Positions 19,190-30,528 of a DNA stretch of 64,000 bases are shown here, in pieces. Below the pieces are notes generated by a model that saw only the letters and a list, made by a program, of their open reading frames with translations, did no database searches and was not told where the DNA came from. The first letter of the stretch is position 1. Each line of letters begins with the position of its first letter. The translations under genes and the position numbers were made by a program. Source of the DNA: an uncultured delta proteobacterium (GTDB lineage Bacteria; Desulfobacterota; Desulfovibrionia; Desulfovibrionales; Desulfovibrionaceae); NCBI GenBank assembly GCA_903835685.1, contig CAILNX010000023.1:33316-97315 (forward strand). Reading direction: 5' to 3'.

Positions 19190-20230
19190 TTAAAGTATCG
19201 CTTCAATATTCTTCAAATCAGCATTCTTTCCAACAGCTAACAGCATATCCCCAGCCTCGATGATCTCCGTGGGGCCGGGATTGAAATGCATCTCGCCCGC
19301 AGGCTTTTTCACCGAGATGATGATCAGGTTGAAGCGCTGGCGGATCTGGGAGGAGATCAGGTCCTTGCCCACCAGCTCCGAGGATGGGGTGACGGCCAGT
19401 TCCTCCATTTGCAGGTCCACGTCCTCGCGCATGGCCAGGTCCAGGAAGTTGGTCACGGCCGGGCGCAGCACGCTCTGGGCCATGCGCATGCCGCCGATGA
19501 CATGGGGCATGACCACCCGGGTGGCCCCGGCCAATTTCAGTCTGGGGATGTGCGAGGCGTCGTCGGCCCGGGCGATGATCTGGATGTCCGGGTTGATCTG
19601 CCGGGCCACCAGGGTCACGTAGACATTGGCCGATTCCTTGGTCAGGGCGGTGATCAGCGACTTGGCCCGGGGCAGTCCGGCCTCAAGCAGGGTCTGGTCG
19701 CTGGTGGCGTCGCCGGAGAGGCAGAGGATTTCATCGGCCTCCAGTTGGGCGATGAGCGCCGGGTCCTGTTCCAGGACCACCACGGGATTGCCCGCGCGGA
19801 TGATCTCCCGGACCACGATGCTGCCGATGCGGCCGTAGCCGCAGACGATGAAATGCCCGCTCATCTTGCTGATGGTGTTACGCACTTTTCTCCTCCCCAG
19901 GAATTTGGCCAAACGGCCGTCCATCATGATCTGGGCAAAGGAGCCCACCAGGAAAAAGAAGCTGCCCACCCCGCCCAGGATGAGCGTGACGGTCCAGAGC
20001 TTCCCGGCCGTGGTCAGGGGATGGACCTCCTGGAAGCCTACGGTGGAAAGGGTGATGACCACCATGTAGAAGGCGTCGAAGAAGTCCCAGCCCTCGATCC
20101 ACACGTAGCCCATGACGCCAGCCACGAACACGCTGATCAGGGAGGCCGAGCCGTAGATGATCTGCCAGAGCACGGCATACTGGGCCCTGAATTCCTTGAC
20201 CCGGCTCTTGATGTCCGCTTTGAGGCCCAT
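19190..20230 (-). CDS. RCK-gated potassium channel (Kch/TrkA type)
   Basis: A 346-residue protein with two membrane helices (about residues 23-45 and 78-105) around a pore loop reading ITLSTVGFQEVHPL, so the selectivity filter is TVGF followed by Gln-Glu instead of Gly-Asp. Residues 125-250 form an RCK/TrkA-N domain with the Rossmann loop IVCGYGRIGSIVVREI. A TrkA-C domain ends the protein (about 265-346). It should be a tetrameric inner-membrane channel gated by a cytoplasmic ligand. It lies 25 bases before ligA and 8 bases after uvrB on the minus strand, an unexpected place for an ion channel. Confidence 0.88.
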   Translation of the reverse strand: MGLKADIKSRVKEFRAQYAVLWQIIYGSASLISVFVAGVMGYVWIEGWDFFDAFYMVVITLSTVGFQEVHPLTTAGKLWTVTLILGGVGSFFFLVGSFAQIMMDGRLAKFLGRRKVRNTISKMSGHFIVCGYGRIGSIVVREIIRAGNPVVVLEQDPALIAQLEADEILCLSGDATSDQTLLEAGLPRAKSLITALTKESANVYVTLVARQINPDIQIIARADDASHIPRLKLAGATRVVMPHVIGGMRMAQSVLRPAVTNFLDLAMREDVDLQMEELAVTPSSELVGKDLISSQIRQRFNLIIISVKKPAGEMHFNPGPTEIIEAGDMLLAVGKNADLKNIEAIL

Positions 20231-20238
20231 TTTCTCTC

Positions 20239-22254
20239 CTAGCCCAGTTCCAGCAATCGCGCGCGCAGGGACATCATGCTGTCCCGCAAGGCCGCGGCCC
20301 GTTCGAAATCCAGTTCCTTGGCCGCGTCGCGCATGTCCCGCTCCATGCGGCGGGCCTCTTTCTCCATGCGTTTTGCGTCCCAGCCGAACCGCGCGCCATA
20401 CTCGGCCACGGTTTCCGCAGCCAGGGCCAGGCCTGGCGTCGACTCCTGGGCGTACATCGAACCCAGCGCGGTTTCAAGGTTTTTTCGGATGGTCTGGGGG
20501 GTGATCCCGTGTTCCAGGTTGGAGGCGGCCTGCTTCTCCCTTCGGCGGGCGGTCTCGTCCATGGCCTGGCGCATGCTGGCGGTCAGGGCCTCGGCATAGA
20601 GCACCACCCGGCCGTCCACATTGCGCGCCGCCCGGCCAAAGGTCTGGATCAGGGAGCGGGCCGAGCGCAAAAAACCCTCCTTGTCCGCATCCAGGATGGC
20701 CACCAGGGAGACCTCGGGGATGTCCAGGCCCTCGCGCAGGAGGTTGATGCCCACCAGCACGTGGAAGGCCCCGGCCCGCAGGTCCTGGATCACGGCCATG
20801 CGCTCCAGGGTGTGGATGTCCGAGTGCAGGTAGCGGGTGGCCAGTCCCATCTGGTTGAAATGCTCCGTCAAATCCTCGGCCATGCGCTTGGTCAGGGTGG
20901 TGACGAGCACCCGTTCGTCCCGGTCCCGGCGCATCTTGCACTCGGCCAAAAGGTCGTCGATCTGGCCCTTGACCGGCCGCACCTCCACCTGGGGATCGAG
21001 CAGGCCCGTGGGCCGGATGATCTGCTCCACCACCAGGCCCTGGGACCGGTCCAACTCCCAGGGGCCGGGCGTGGCCGACACGTACACGGCTTGGCCGATG
21101 CGGCCCAGGAATTCCTCAAAAGTCAGGGGGCGGTTGTCCAGGGCCGAGGGCAGGCGGAACCCGAAGTCCACCAGGGTGGTCTTGCGCGAGCGGTCGCCGT
21201 TGGACATGCCCCCAACCTGGGGCACGGAGATGTGTGACTCGTCCATGAACAGGATGAAATCCTCGGGGAAATAGTCGATGAGCGTGGCCGGGGGCTGGCC
21301 CGCCACCCGGCCATCCAAGTGTCTTGAATAGTTCTCGATCCCGTTGCAGTACCCGATCTCCTCGATCATCTCCAGGTCGTACTGGGTGCGCTGCTCCAGG
21401 CGCTGGGCCTCCACCAGGCGGCCCGTGGCCTTGTACTCAATGAGGCGCTCACGCAACTCCTCCCGGATGTCCGTGGCCGCGCGCTTCAGGTTGTCCCCGT
21501 CGGACACGTAGTGGCTGGCCGGATAGATCACGGTCTTGTTCAGCCTGGCCCGGATGTCCCCGGTGAGCGGGTCGGTCTCGAAAATACTCTCGATCTCGTC
21601 CCCGAAGAACTCAATGCGCAAGGCCTGCTCCCGGCTGTAGGCCGCGATGACCTCCAGAACGTCCCCGCGCACCCGGAAGGTGCCCCGGTGGAAATCGTAG
21701 TCGTTGCGCTCGTACTGCACCTCGATGAGCCGCTCCATGAGCCGCTCCAGGCTCAAACGCTGGCCCACCTCCACGGGCACGATCATCTTGGCGTAGTACT
21801 CGGGCGAGCCCAGGCCGTAGATGCAGGACACCGAGGCCACGATGACCACGTCCCGGCGGGTGAGCAGGGCATGGGTGGCCGCGTGGCGCAGCTTGTCGAT
21901 GTCGTCGTTGATGGCCGAGTCTTTCTCGATGAAGGTGTCCGAGTGCGGAAGATAGGCCTCTGGCTGGTAATAGTCGTAATAGCTGACGAAATATTCCACG
22001 GCATTGTGCGGGAACAGGCCCTTGAACTCGTTGTAAAGCTGGGCGGCCAGGGTCTTGTTCGGGGCCATGATCAGGGCCGGGCGCTGGACCTCGGCAATCA
22101 GGTTGGCCATGGTGAAGGTCTTGCCCGTGCCCGTGGCCCCGAGCAGGACCTGGTCCCGGACCCCGGAGCGCAGGTTGGCCGCCAGGGCCTGGATGGCCTC
22201 GGGCTGATCGCCCATGGGCTTGAATTCCGAGACGATTTCAAAGGGTCTGGACAT
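20239..22254 (-). CDS. uvrB: UvrABC system protein B
   Basis: A 671-residue excision-repair helicase-like protein that verifies damage with UvrA and positions Uvr[18 protein letters not shown] is the Walker A motif. [20 protein letters not shown] is the beta-hairpin region that clamps DNA, and LFMDESH is the DEAD-like box. [30 protein letters not shown] and the C-terminal UVR motif ([14 protein letters not shown]) complete the family pattern. Length equals the norm. It appears to lead the uvrB-kch-ligA-dapB run. Confidence 0.97.
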   Translation of the reverse strand: MSRPFEIVSEFKPMGDQPEAIQALAANLRSGVRDQVLLGATGTGKTFTMANLIAEVQRPALIMAPNKTLAAQLYNEFKGLFPHNAVEYFVSYYDYYQPEAYLPHSDTFIEKDSAINDDIDKLRHAATHALLTRRDVVIVASVSCIYGLGSPEYYAKMIVPVEVGQRLSLERLMERLIEVQYERNDYDFHRGTFRVRGDVLEVIAAYSREQALRIEFFGDEIESIFETDPLTGDIRARLNKTVIYPASHYVSDGDNLKRAATDIREELRERLIEYKATGRLVEAQRLEQRTQYDLEMIEEIGYCNGIENYSRHLDGRVAGQPPATLIDYFPEDFILFMDESHISVPQVGGMSNGDRSRKTTLVDFGFRLPSALDNRPLTFEEFLGRIGQAVYVSATPGPWELDRSQGLVVEQIIRPTGLLDPQVEVRPVKGQIDDLLAECKMRRDRDERVLVTTLTKRMAEDLTEHFNQMGLATRYLHSDIHTLERMAVIQDLRAGAFHVLVGINLLREGLDIPEVSLVAILDADKEGFLRSARSLIQTFGRAARNVDGRVVLYAEALTASMRQAMDETARRREKQAASNLEHGITPQTIRKNLETALGSMYAQESTPGLALAAETVAEYGARFGWDAKRMEKEARRMERDMRDAAKELDFERAAALRDSMMSLRARLLELG

Positions 22255-22332
22255 AAGGTGCTTTCTTGAATAAGACTTGGGGAATGGAAGCGGGCCGCCT
22301 GTTGGTCCCTACGATTTTTTCGATACAAAGTC

Positions 22333-22830
22333 ATGGAAATAAACATCCTCTCCCCTGCCGCCCCCCTGCCCGTCACCCGGGCCTGGGTCATGTCCATGAC
22401 CATCCGGAGCTTCAAGGGCCGCCGGGACGTGGAGGTGCACCTGTTCCGCCCCTCCTGGTCCGAGGCCGAGGAAGCGGCCCTGGATTCCCACGGGCTCATC
22501 GGCGAACCCCTGTCGCCCGGAACATCCGGGGACCCTTCGGGCAGCCGCCGCATCATCCTGGAGGCCTTCACGACCGAGGAACGGGACCAACTCGTGGCCT
22601 ATCTTAAGGAGCACTACGCCTCCCGGCTGACCGGTCTGGTCTGCGCCCCTCTGGATTTCCCGGTCCCCCTGGGCCTGACCCCGCTCTCGGCCATGGACGA
22701 GGGCAAGAGCATCGGGCTCATCCGCTTCGAGCGCATCCCCCACTACCAGCTCCCCTTCCCGACCCGGGGGCTCTATGACTTAAGCCAGCACCGGCCCATC
22801 GTGGATGCCCAAGCCCAGGCCGAAGGCTGA
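22333..22830 (+). CDS. Conserved hypothetical protein, 165 aa
   Basis: A soluble protein of 165 residues starting MEINILSPAAPLPVTRAWVM, with no signal peptide or membrane helix. The middle (TTEERDQLVAYLKEHYASRL) is predicted helical and resembles the spacing of PilZ-like or response-helper proteins only vaguely; I do not assign a family. It is divergent from uvrB (78-base gap) and about 150 bases before the GT9 gene. Codon use is normal for the window. It is probably real because the frame is long and free of stops in a position with no competing gene. Confidence 0.6.
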   Translation: MEINILSPAAPLPVTRAWVMSMTIRSFKGRRDVEVHLFRPSWSEAEEAALDSHGLIGEPLSPGTSGDPSGSRRIILEAFTTEERDQLVAYLKEHYASRLTGLVCAPLDFPVPLGLTPLSAMDEGKSIGLIRFERIPHYQLPFPTRGLYDLSQHRPIVDAQAQAEG

Positions 22831-22982
22831 GACAGTCCCCTCTGTTTTAAACATATCAAGCCCTTCCAAAAATCGAAAAACGTGTGTAACCTTTCTGGAA
22901 CGATCCTGGTCTGTCCATATTGGGCGACGGACCCGGACGCGGGACAGTTGCGGGCATTGACCGCAGGCACAAAAAGGATGGT

Positions 22983-24101
22983 ATGGATGAGGACTTTGGG
23001 CGCATCGGTTTCAAGGGAGACAGTCAGGCCATGCGCGACCTGACCGGGTTCTCCCCGCGTCGCATCCTGGTCTGCCAACTCCGGCAGATCGGGGACGTGC
23101 TCCTGGCCACTCCGGCCATCCGCCTGCTCAAGGCCCGCTTCCCCGAGGCCGAGATCCACGTGCTCACGGAAAAGAAATGCCTGCCCGTGCTGGAAAACAA
23201 TCCCGACCTGCACACGATCTGGCCCCTGGACAAGGCCCGGCTGAAAAATCCCCTGGCCGCCCTGCTCTACTATTGGAAGGTGGGCCATCAGGGCTATGAC
23301 CTGATCGTGGATTTCCAGCAGTTGCCGCGCTGCCGCTGGGTGGTCCTGTTCTCGGACGCAGCGGTCAAGTTCACCTTTCCCCCGCCCTGGTACAACCGCT
23401 GGGCCTACACCCACTGGGCGGCCTTCGAGGAAGGCTATTCGGCCAAGACCAAGGCCAGCATCTTGAAAGCCCTGGGAATCACCTGGAACGGAGTGCGGCC
23501 CCGCCTGTACCTGACCGAGACCGAACGGCGCTGGGCCGTGGACTGGCTGGCGGCCCAAGGCGTCGGCCCGCACACCCCACTGGTCACCGTGGACCCCTCC
23601 CACCGTCGCATCACCCGGCAGTGGCCCGCCGAGCACTTCGCCCGGGCACTGGACCTGGCGGCCGAAAAAAAGCCCGAGACCCGTTTCCTCCTGCTCTACG
23701 GCCCCGGGGAACTGCCCGTGGTCCAGGCCGTGAAGGACGCGGCCCGGATGAAGGACAACATCTTGCCCACCGGGGACATGCTCACCCTGCGTCAGATGGC
23801 CGCAGTCATCGACCGGGCCGACCTGCATTTCGGCAACTGCTCGGCCCCCCGCCATTTTGCCGTGGCCCTGGACACCCCCTCCCTGGCCGTGCTCGGGTCC
23901 ACCAGCCTGGCCTGGACCTTTCCCAGTCCCGAGCACAGCCACGTGGATAAGGGCCTGCCCTGCCAGCCATGCAACCAGAACACCTGCCGCCTGGTCGGCC
24001 TGCCCTGCCTGCGGGAGCTTGAGCCCGAGGTGGTGGCCGCGCGCCTATTGGACTGCCTGGAGCGCTCCCTGGCCGGGGACTTCAAGCCCCATGAGGCCTG
24101 A
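22983..24101 (+). CDS. Glycosyltransferase family 9 (heptosyltransferase-like)
   Basis: A 372-residue GT-B enzyme like WaaC/WaaF/WaaQ, which add heptose to the lipopolysaccharide inner core from ADP-heptose. ILVCQLRQIGDVLLATPAI is the N-terminal acceptor-domain signature; VTVDPSHRRITRQWPAEHFA begins the nucleotide-sugar domain. The C-terminal Cys-rich piece (CQPCNQNTCRLVGLPC) is common in this family. The ATG at 22983 is chosen because AAGG lies 5 bases upstream; one at 23031, nearer to the homology start, is also possible, and a TTG at 22920 is unlikely. It acts at the cytoplasmic face of the inner membrane. Confidence 0.85.
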   Translation: MDEDFGRIGFKGDSQAMRDLTGFSPRRILVCQLRQIGDVLLATPAIRLLKARFPEAEIHVLTEKKCLPVLENNPDLHTIWPLDKARLKNPLAALLYYWKVGHQGYDLIVDFQQLPRCRWVVLFSDAAVKFTFPPPWYNRWAYTHWAAFEEGYSAKTKASILKALGITWNGVRPRLYLTETERRWAVDWLAAQGVGPHTPLVTVDPSHRRITRQWPAEHFARALDLAAEKKPETRFLLLYGPGELPVVQAVKDAARMKDNILPTGDMLTLRQMAAVIDRADLHFGNCSAPRHFAVALDTPSLAVLGSTSLAWTFPSPEHSHVDKGLPCQPCNQNTCRLVGLPCLRELEPEVVAARLLDCLERSLAGDFKPHEA

Positions 24102-24153
24102 TCCGCCTGCCAAGCCTCCGGCCGCATCCGCTCCATACGCTGAGGTCACGACG

Positions 24154-25134
24154 CTAGGTCCGGTGCGAGAGTTTGCCAGCGAAAATGGAGATGAGGCCCC
24201 CCAGGAGCAGGTAGCCGATGATCACTTCCGCCAGGACCAGCCAAGCGGCCACCAGGGTACGCGGGGCGATGTCCCCGAAACCCAGGGTTGTGATGGTCAC
24301 CCCGCTGTAATAGAGCATGGACCAGAGATTGAACGGCAGGTTGGCCACGGCGAAATGGTTCTCCCCGAGCTTCAGGTAGATCAGGGCGAAAAGAAAGAGC
24401 ACGGCCAAAGACAAGACGCCCCAGCGCAGGATGGACCGGCCGCAGTTGCAGGAGAACCACCACAGGAAGCAGACCCTGCGGCCCCGGGCCGTCTGGCACA
24501 ACTCCTCCAGATGCTCCTGAGCGCTGAAGAACTGCTTGAGCCGGGGACTGCCGTGGCAGCCGCTGAAATTGATCTCCGCGCAACGCATGGTGGTGTCCAG
24601 GAGGAAATCCATGCGCCGCCGCCAGATGGCCCTGGGCCGGAGCCTCGTCTCCCGGAGCAGGAGGCCCAGGATGTCCCGGTCGTAGATGCACCCGGAAACA
24701 CGGGTGTCCTGAAGGTCCACGCCGGTCAGATTGGCCCCGCACAATCTGGCCCGGTGCAGATTGGCCCGGCGGAAAAGGGCGAAGGCGAACTGGCCATGGT
24801 CCAGGTGGGCCAGGCTCAGGTCCGCCCCCTGGAACTGGGCGTCCTCGGCCTGGACGTACTGGAGGGAGGCCCCGCGCAGGTCGGCCTTGGTGAACTGCAC
24901 CCCGTCCATCCTGGCCCGGTCCAGGCAGGCGAATCCCAGGGAGGCCTGGCCCAGTCGGGCCTGGCTCAGATCGGACAGGCGCAGGTCGGCGTGGGCCAGG
25001 TTGATCCCCCGCAGGTCGCGCCGGGACAGATCGGCCTTGTTCAGGTCAATGGCCAGGCCGGGATTAGCCTCCCGCCAGGCGTTCCAGGCCTCGACGCCCT
25101 GGGCTAAGATGTCCAGTTGTTCCTGGTCAGCCAC
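24154..25134 (-). CDS. Pentapeptide-repeat protein fused to a two-helix potassium-type channel
   Basis: A 326-residue fusion. Residues 30-155 are about 25 pentapeptide repeats of the A(D/N)LxX type (KADLSRRDLRGINLAHADLR), expected to fold as a right-handed quadrilateral beta helix. Residues 155-225 are a basic and Cys-containing linker. The C-terminal 100 residues are an Ion_trans_2 module: a first helix (VLSLAVLFLFALIYLKLG), the pore loop VTITTLGFGDIAPRT with a near-canonical filter, and a second helix (VLAEVIIGYLLLGGLISIF). It should be an inner-membrane channel with a large cytoplasmic solenoid. The gene converges on GT9 and is 42 bases downstream of the CPBP gene. Confidence 0.82.
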   Translation of the reverse strand: MADQEQLDILAQGVEAWNAWREANPGLAIDLNKADLSRRDLRGINLAHADLRLSDLSQARLGQASLGFACLDRARMDGVQFTKADLRGASLQYVQAEDAQFQGADLSLAHLDHGQFAFALFRRANLHRARLCGANLTGVDLQDTRVSGCIYDRDILGLLLRETRLRPRAIWRRRMDFLLDTTMRCAEINFSGCHGSPRLKQFFSAQEHLEELCQTARGRRVCFLWWFSCNCGRSILRWGVLSLAVLFLFALIYLKLGENHFAVANLPFNLWSMLYYSGVTITTLGFGDIAPRTLVAAWLVLAEVIIGYLLLGGLISIFAGKLSHRT

Positions 25135-25176
25135 CCCATTCCCCCTTCTGGACCGATTCGCCGGGCCGGATTGGCC

Positions 25177-25851
25177 CTAGACGCAAGGTCCGACCACCAG
25201 ACATTTGCAGAAGAACACGAAATCCACCAGGAAATGGGCCGCGATCTGGGGCCAGACGCTCCCCGTACGGACCATGACCGGCATGAACAGGCCGCCGATG
25301 ATGGCGGCGTTGAGCACTGCGGGCAGGCCCAGGGACCAGTGGATGAGGCCAAAGGTGACCGATGTGGCCAGATAAAAGGCCACCGGGCTCTTGAACCGAT
25401 CCTTGAGCACCGTGCAGGCCAGGCCCCGGAAGATGGTCTCCTCGCACAGGGCCACCAGGGCCACGCCCACGAAGCAGTCCAGGACGAACAGGGGCGAGGT
25501 GTTGTCCCAAGGCACGAAGGCCAGGCGCAGGCTGGGCAGGAACCGCTCCAGAAGGGGCGCGCCCAACTGATCCATGGCCACGGACAGGCAGGACAACAGG
25601 GCCGTGAGCCAAATCATGCGGCCCAAAGGCAGGCGCTTGAACCCCAGATCGGCCAGGCTGATGGTCCCCTGGCGCAAGGCCCAGCCCAGGATGGCCAGGG
25701 GAATGGCCTTGACCGCGATATAGTCGAAAATGATGAACTGCTTGAAGGTAGTGACGGCCATATTACCGAAGTCGTTGAGAAAAAAAGGCAGGGAGGCCAG
25801 GATGAAGACGCGGAGTTTAGCCCGCTGGAGATCGTCCGTGACTGGGATCAC
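25177..25851 (-). CDS. CPBP family intramembrane glutamic endopeptidase
   Basis: A 224-residue protein with six to eight membrane segments. The CPBP/Abi (Rce1-like) motifs are clear: Glu137-Glu138 and Arg142 in ALCEETIFRG, His171 in LIHWSLGLPA, and His206/Asp210 in AAHFLVDF. These form the active site of glutamate-type intramembrane proteases. It starts with GTG. Substrate unknown; such proteins sometimes give immunity to peptides or process lipoproteins. It lies between the channel fusion and a 59-residue membrane peptide, all on the minus strand. Confidence 0.85.
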   Translation of the reverse strand: MIPVTDDLQRAKLRVFILASLPFFLNDFGNMAVTTFKQFIIFDYIAVKAIPLAILGWALRQGTISLADLGFKRLPLGRMIWLTALLSCLSVAMDQLGAPLLERFLPSLRLAFVPWDNTSPLFVLDCFVGVALVALCEETIFRGLACTVLKDRFKSPVAFYLATSVTFGLIHWSLGLPAVLNAAIIGGLFMPVMVRTGSVWPQIAAHFLVDFVFFCKCLVVGPCV

Positions 25852-25965
25852 CGAGGGAAGCCGCCTCGTGTCGCGTTCCTGAACATGCAGCCCCTTTCGC
25901 GGGTGCGTGAGGTCGAGACGTGGTTCTTCTTCATTTTCGGGTGAGCCTCTGGAGGGAACGCGACC

Positions 25966-26145
25966 TTAGTCCAGCTTGTCCTTGGCCTTGCCCACGGCCC
26001 GGGTCACGTCCTCCCAGGCCTGAGCCGCCTTGGCCGCCTCGAAGGTGATGGAGAACTCCCCGCTGTCGCCCTTGAAGCGCACGGCCCCGCAGTACAGGCC
26101 TCCGCCCAGGGCGGCCAGGAGGGTGATGATGAGCCATTTCTTCAT
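25966..26145 (-). CDS. Small membrane-anchored protein, 59 aa
   Basis: An ATG at 26145 opens a 59-residue frame that ends at TAA (25966-25968). It begins MKKWLIITLLAALGGGLYCG, a classic short signal anchor or lipoprotein-like leader, followed by a polar segment with a predicted helix (FEAAKAAQAWEDVTRAVGK). The sequence GGATCAGGC (26146-26154, minus strand) just before the ATG includes a GGA that could serve as ribosome-binding site. No family recognised. Position between aat and the CPBP gene and typical codon use support it. Confidence 0.65.
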   Translation of the reverse strand: MKKWLIITLLAALGGGLYCGAVRFKGDSGEFSITFEAAKAAQAWEDVTRAVGKAKDKLD

Positions 26146-26185
26146 GCCTGATCCCTTTCCCGGTCCTGTACCACAGGTCCGGCCC

Positions 26186-26902
26186 TCAATCGAGCCCTTT
26201 TTCCCGGTTTAAACTCCTGGTTTCCAACTCCCACCGCCCCTGCCGGGTGGGATGCTCCAGGCTGGCCTCCAGGCGGCGCAAGAATTCGGCCCGGCACAGC
26301 TCCCTGGCCCCGAAGCGTTGCATGTGGGCCGTGGTCTGCTGGCAGTCGATCAAGTGGAAGTCCCAGGCCAGGAGTTGGCGGGCCAGGACCACCAGGCAGG
26401 CCTTGGAGGCCTCGGGCGCCTCGTGGAACATGGATTCCCCGAAAAAGACCCGGCCCAGGGACACCCCGTAGAGCCCGCCCTTCAGTTCGCCATCCTGGCG
26501 GGCCTCGATGCTGTGGGCCAGGCCCAACTCGTAGAGCCGAGTGTAGGCCTCGATCATCTCCTCCACCAGCCAGGTCCCTTCCTGGCCCGGCCTGGGCGCG
26601 TCGGCGCAGGCCCGAATCACGGCCGGAAAATCCTGGTCCATGGAAAAGGTGAAGCGACCCTGGCGCAGGACCCGCTCCAGGCTGCGGGGCACGTGCAGCC
26701 GGACGGGCTCCAGGACCAGGCGGGGGTCGGTGGACCACCACAGGATAGGGCTGCCCTCCCCGTACCAGGGGAAGATGCCCTGGGCATAGGCCGTGACGAG
26801 TCGGTGCGGATGGAGGTCCCCGCCCACGGCCAGAAGGCCGTCGAACTCCGCCTCGTCAGGATGAGGAAAGAGATGTTCGTCGGGCAGGCGGTAGATGGGC
26901 AT
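26186..26902 (-). CDS. aat: Leucyl/phenylalanyl-tRNA-protein transferase
   Basis: A 238-residue enzyme that adds Leu or Phe to N-terminal Lys or Arg of proteins, making N-degrons for ClpS/ClpAP. LLAVGGDLHPHRLVTAYAQG, FPWYGEGSPILWWSTDPR and GGLYGVSLGRVFFGESMF are the family signatures. The ATG at 26902 (MPIYRLPDEHLFP) is used because homology starts there; an earlier in-frame ATG adds 15 residues of unlikely sequence. It follows clpA on the same strand, placing the substrate-marking enzyme with its adaptor and protease ATPase. Confidence 0.94.
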   Translation of the reverse strand: MPIYRLPDEHLFPHPDEAEFDGLLAVGGDLHPHRLVTAYAQGIFPWYGEGSPILWWSTDPRLVLEPVRLHVPRSLERVLRQGRFTFSMDQDFPAVIRACADAPRPGQEGTWLVEEMIEAYTRLYELGLAHSIEARQDGELKGGLYGVSLGRVFFGESMFHEAPEASKACLVVLARQLLAWDFHLIDCQQTTAHMQRFGARELCRAEFLRRLEASLEHPTRQGRWELETRSLNREKGLD

Positions 26903-27056
26903 GGCCTTACAACGGTCATTGTATCGGAAAGAAATTCGCGGATGCAACCCTAGAGTGGCGTTCCCGAAATTCGACCAGCCAAGAAGGAAGAATAAGAATA
27001 ATTATTTCTCATTGTTGCGCACCATCGAAGGACGCCGCCAATTCCGGAATGTGGCC

Positions 27057-29348
<2,292 letters not shown>

Positions 29349-29663
29349 CTATTCCTCTTCCATGCTGCAACGTAAGGGAAATCCTGCGTTGCGAGCGGCT
29401 TGATGGACCAGGGACACCTTTGTTTCAGCCACCTCGGCCGGATACAGACCGCAGACCCCCAGGCCCTCGGTGTGCACCATGAGCATGATCCGGGCAGCCT
29501 CGGCCTCGTTCTTCTTGAAAATATGCATGAGCACCCCCACCACGAACTCCATGGTGGTGTAGTCGTCGTTATGCAGCAAAACCCTGTAGAGCCTTGGCTC
29601 CCGGACTTCGTCGTCAGCAAAGGCCTCGGGGCTGGACTCCCGGCCCCGGCGCGGTTCGGACAT
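29349..29663 (-). CDS. clpS: ATP-dependent Clp protease adaptor ClpS
   Basis: A 104-residue adaptor that brings N-degron substrates to ClpAP. YRVLLHNDDYTTMEFVVGVL contains the Asn-Asp-Asp and Met residues lining the N-terminal residue pocket, and MLMVHTEGLGVCGLY the conserved histidine. The flexible N-terminal stretch is typical. It is the first gene after a promoter at 29698-29726 and directly abuts clpA. Confidence 0.96.
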   Translation of the reverse strand: MSEPRRGRESSPEAFADDEVREPRLYRVLLHNDDYTTMEFVVGVLMHIFKKNEAEAARIMLMVHTEGLGVCGLYPAEVAETKVSLVHQAARNAGFPLRCSMEEE

Positions 29664-29697
29664 GGCTCTTCCTTTTTCTGACCCGATGGTTTGCAGG

Positions 29698-29726
29698 AAT
29701 ATAGGACCGAATGTCCCGCCTGTCGA
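29698..29726 (-). promoter_or_regulatory. Sigma70-type promoter of clpS-clpA-aat
   Basis: On the minus strand TCGACA (complement of 29721-29726) and TATATT (complement of 29698-29703) are separated by exactly 17 bases, five of six matches each to consensus. Transcription would begin near 29691, about 28 bases before the clpS ATG. Confidence 0.6.
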
Positions 29727-29738
29727 GGGGCCTGGCCC

Positions 29739-30335
29739 CTAGTCCCTTTCCTGGCACAGGCTCAGCAGTTCCTGGCGGCGTGGTTCGGGGAAGACAAAGG
29801 ACTCCTCCTCGGCCAGACCCTGGTCTCGGCGCCAGGCCAGGTGCAGGGCGTGGTAGTTGGCCGTGGAAGTGCGCCCGGGGTCCAGGCCCAGGGCTGCGGC
29901 ACAGGCGAACAGGGCCTCGCGCTCCCCCTCGATCTCCACGAAATCCCCAAAAGGCAGCCGGTCCAAGCATACGTGGCAGTCGGCAAACGTCCACTCCTCG
30001 CGCACCTTCTCGTAGACAAAGGTCGGGGCGTATCCCAGTCCGGCCAGGATGGTCTCCATGGCCCCGGGGTCGGCCACCCGGGTTTCAATCTCCTCGAAGA
30101 CCTTGACGTCCCCGGGCTGGGGTCCGACAGGCGGGTGCTTCAAGGTCAGCACGGCCTGGCCTGCCCGGCGCAGGCGCAGGAGCACGCGTCCGGCGCGCAG
30201 GGAGCGGGCCGGGTCATCAAAGACCGTGTTGCGCTCGAACACCCGGCCCAGGGACCGTCCGCCGAGTTCTTCCAGGCGCGCCCGGACCCTGTCCAGGTCC
30301 GGGTCGAGAAATTTCAACTCCACTTCCAGGGCCAT
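29739..30335 (-). CDS. CYTH-domain protein, class IV adenylate cyclase type
   Basis: A 198-residue CYTH (CyaB/thiamine triphosphatase) domain. The ExExK signature appears as EVELKFLD right after the start; VLLRLRRAG and LTLKHPP supply the basic residues of the tunnel; DFVEIEGE and the C-terminal LHLAW complete the barrel. Class IV enzymes make cAMP from ATP, but other CYTH proteins hydrolyse triphosphates, so the substrate is open. The ATG at 30335 is favoured because CAGGAG lies 6 bases before it; an ATG at 30356 also fits. It lies upstream of clpS on the same strand. Confidence 0.8.
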   Translation of the reverse strand: MALEVELKFLDPDLDRVRARLEELGGRSLGRVFERNTVFDDPARSLRAGRVLLRLRRAGQAVLTLKHPPVGPQPGDVKVFEEIETRVADPGAMETILAGLGYAPTFVYEKVREEWTFADCHVCLDRLPFGDFVEIEGEREALFACAAALGLDPGRTSTANYHALHLAWRRDQGLAEEESFVFPEPRRQELLSLCQERD

Positions 30336-30528
30336 GGGCATCTCCTGATCCGACATCTGTCTGGATTTCAGTAGGGCATCAAGGGCCTTTCAGGCAAGCG
30401 CCCTTTCCCCCGCCTCCCCCATTGCCAAACCAGGGCAACCTGATTAAATAGCCTTCTTTCCGGGGCGTACCCCGCCTCTGCCCAAAGGGCCGCCCGCCAA
30501 CTCCCAACACCACGATACGCATACTACC

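Noticed and set aside
24154..26145. Abi-type phage defence module formed by the channel, CPBP protein and peptide
   Set aside because: Attractive but not supported: no nuclease, toxin or phage-sensor domain is visible, and the neighbours are core genes. Kept only as a weak idea in the findings.
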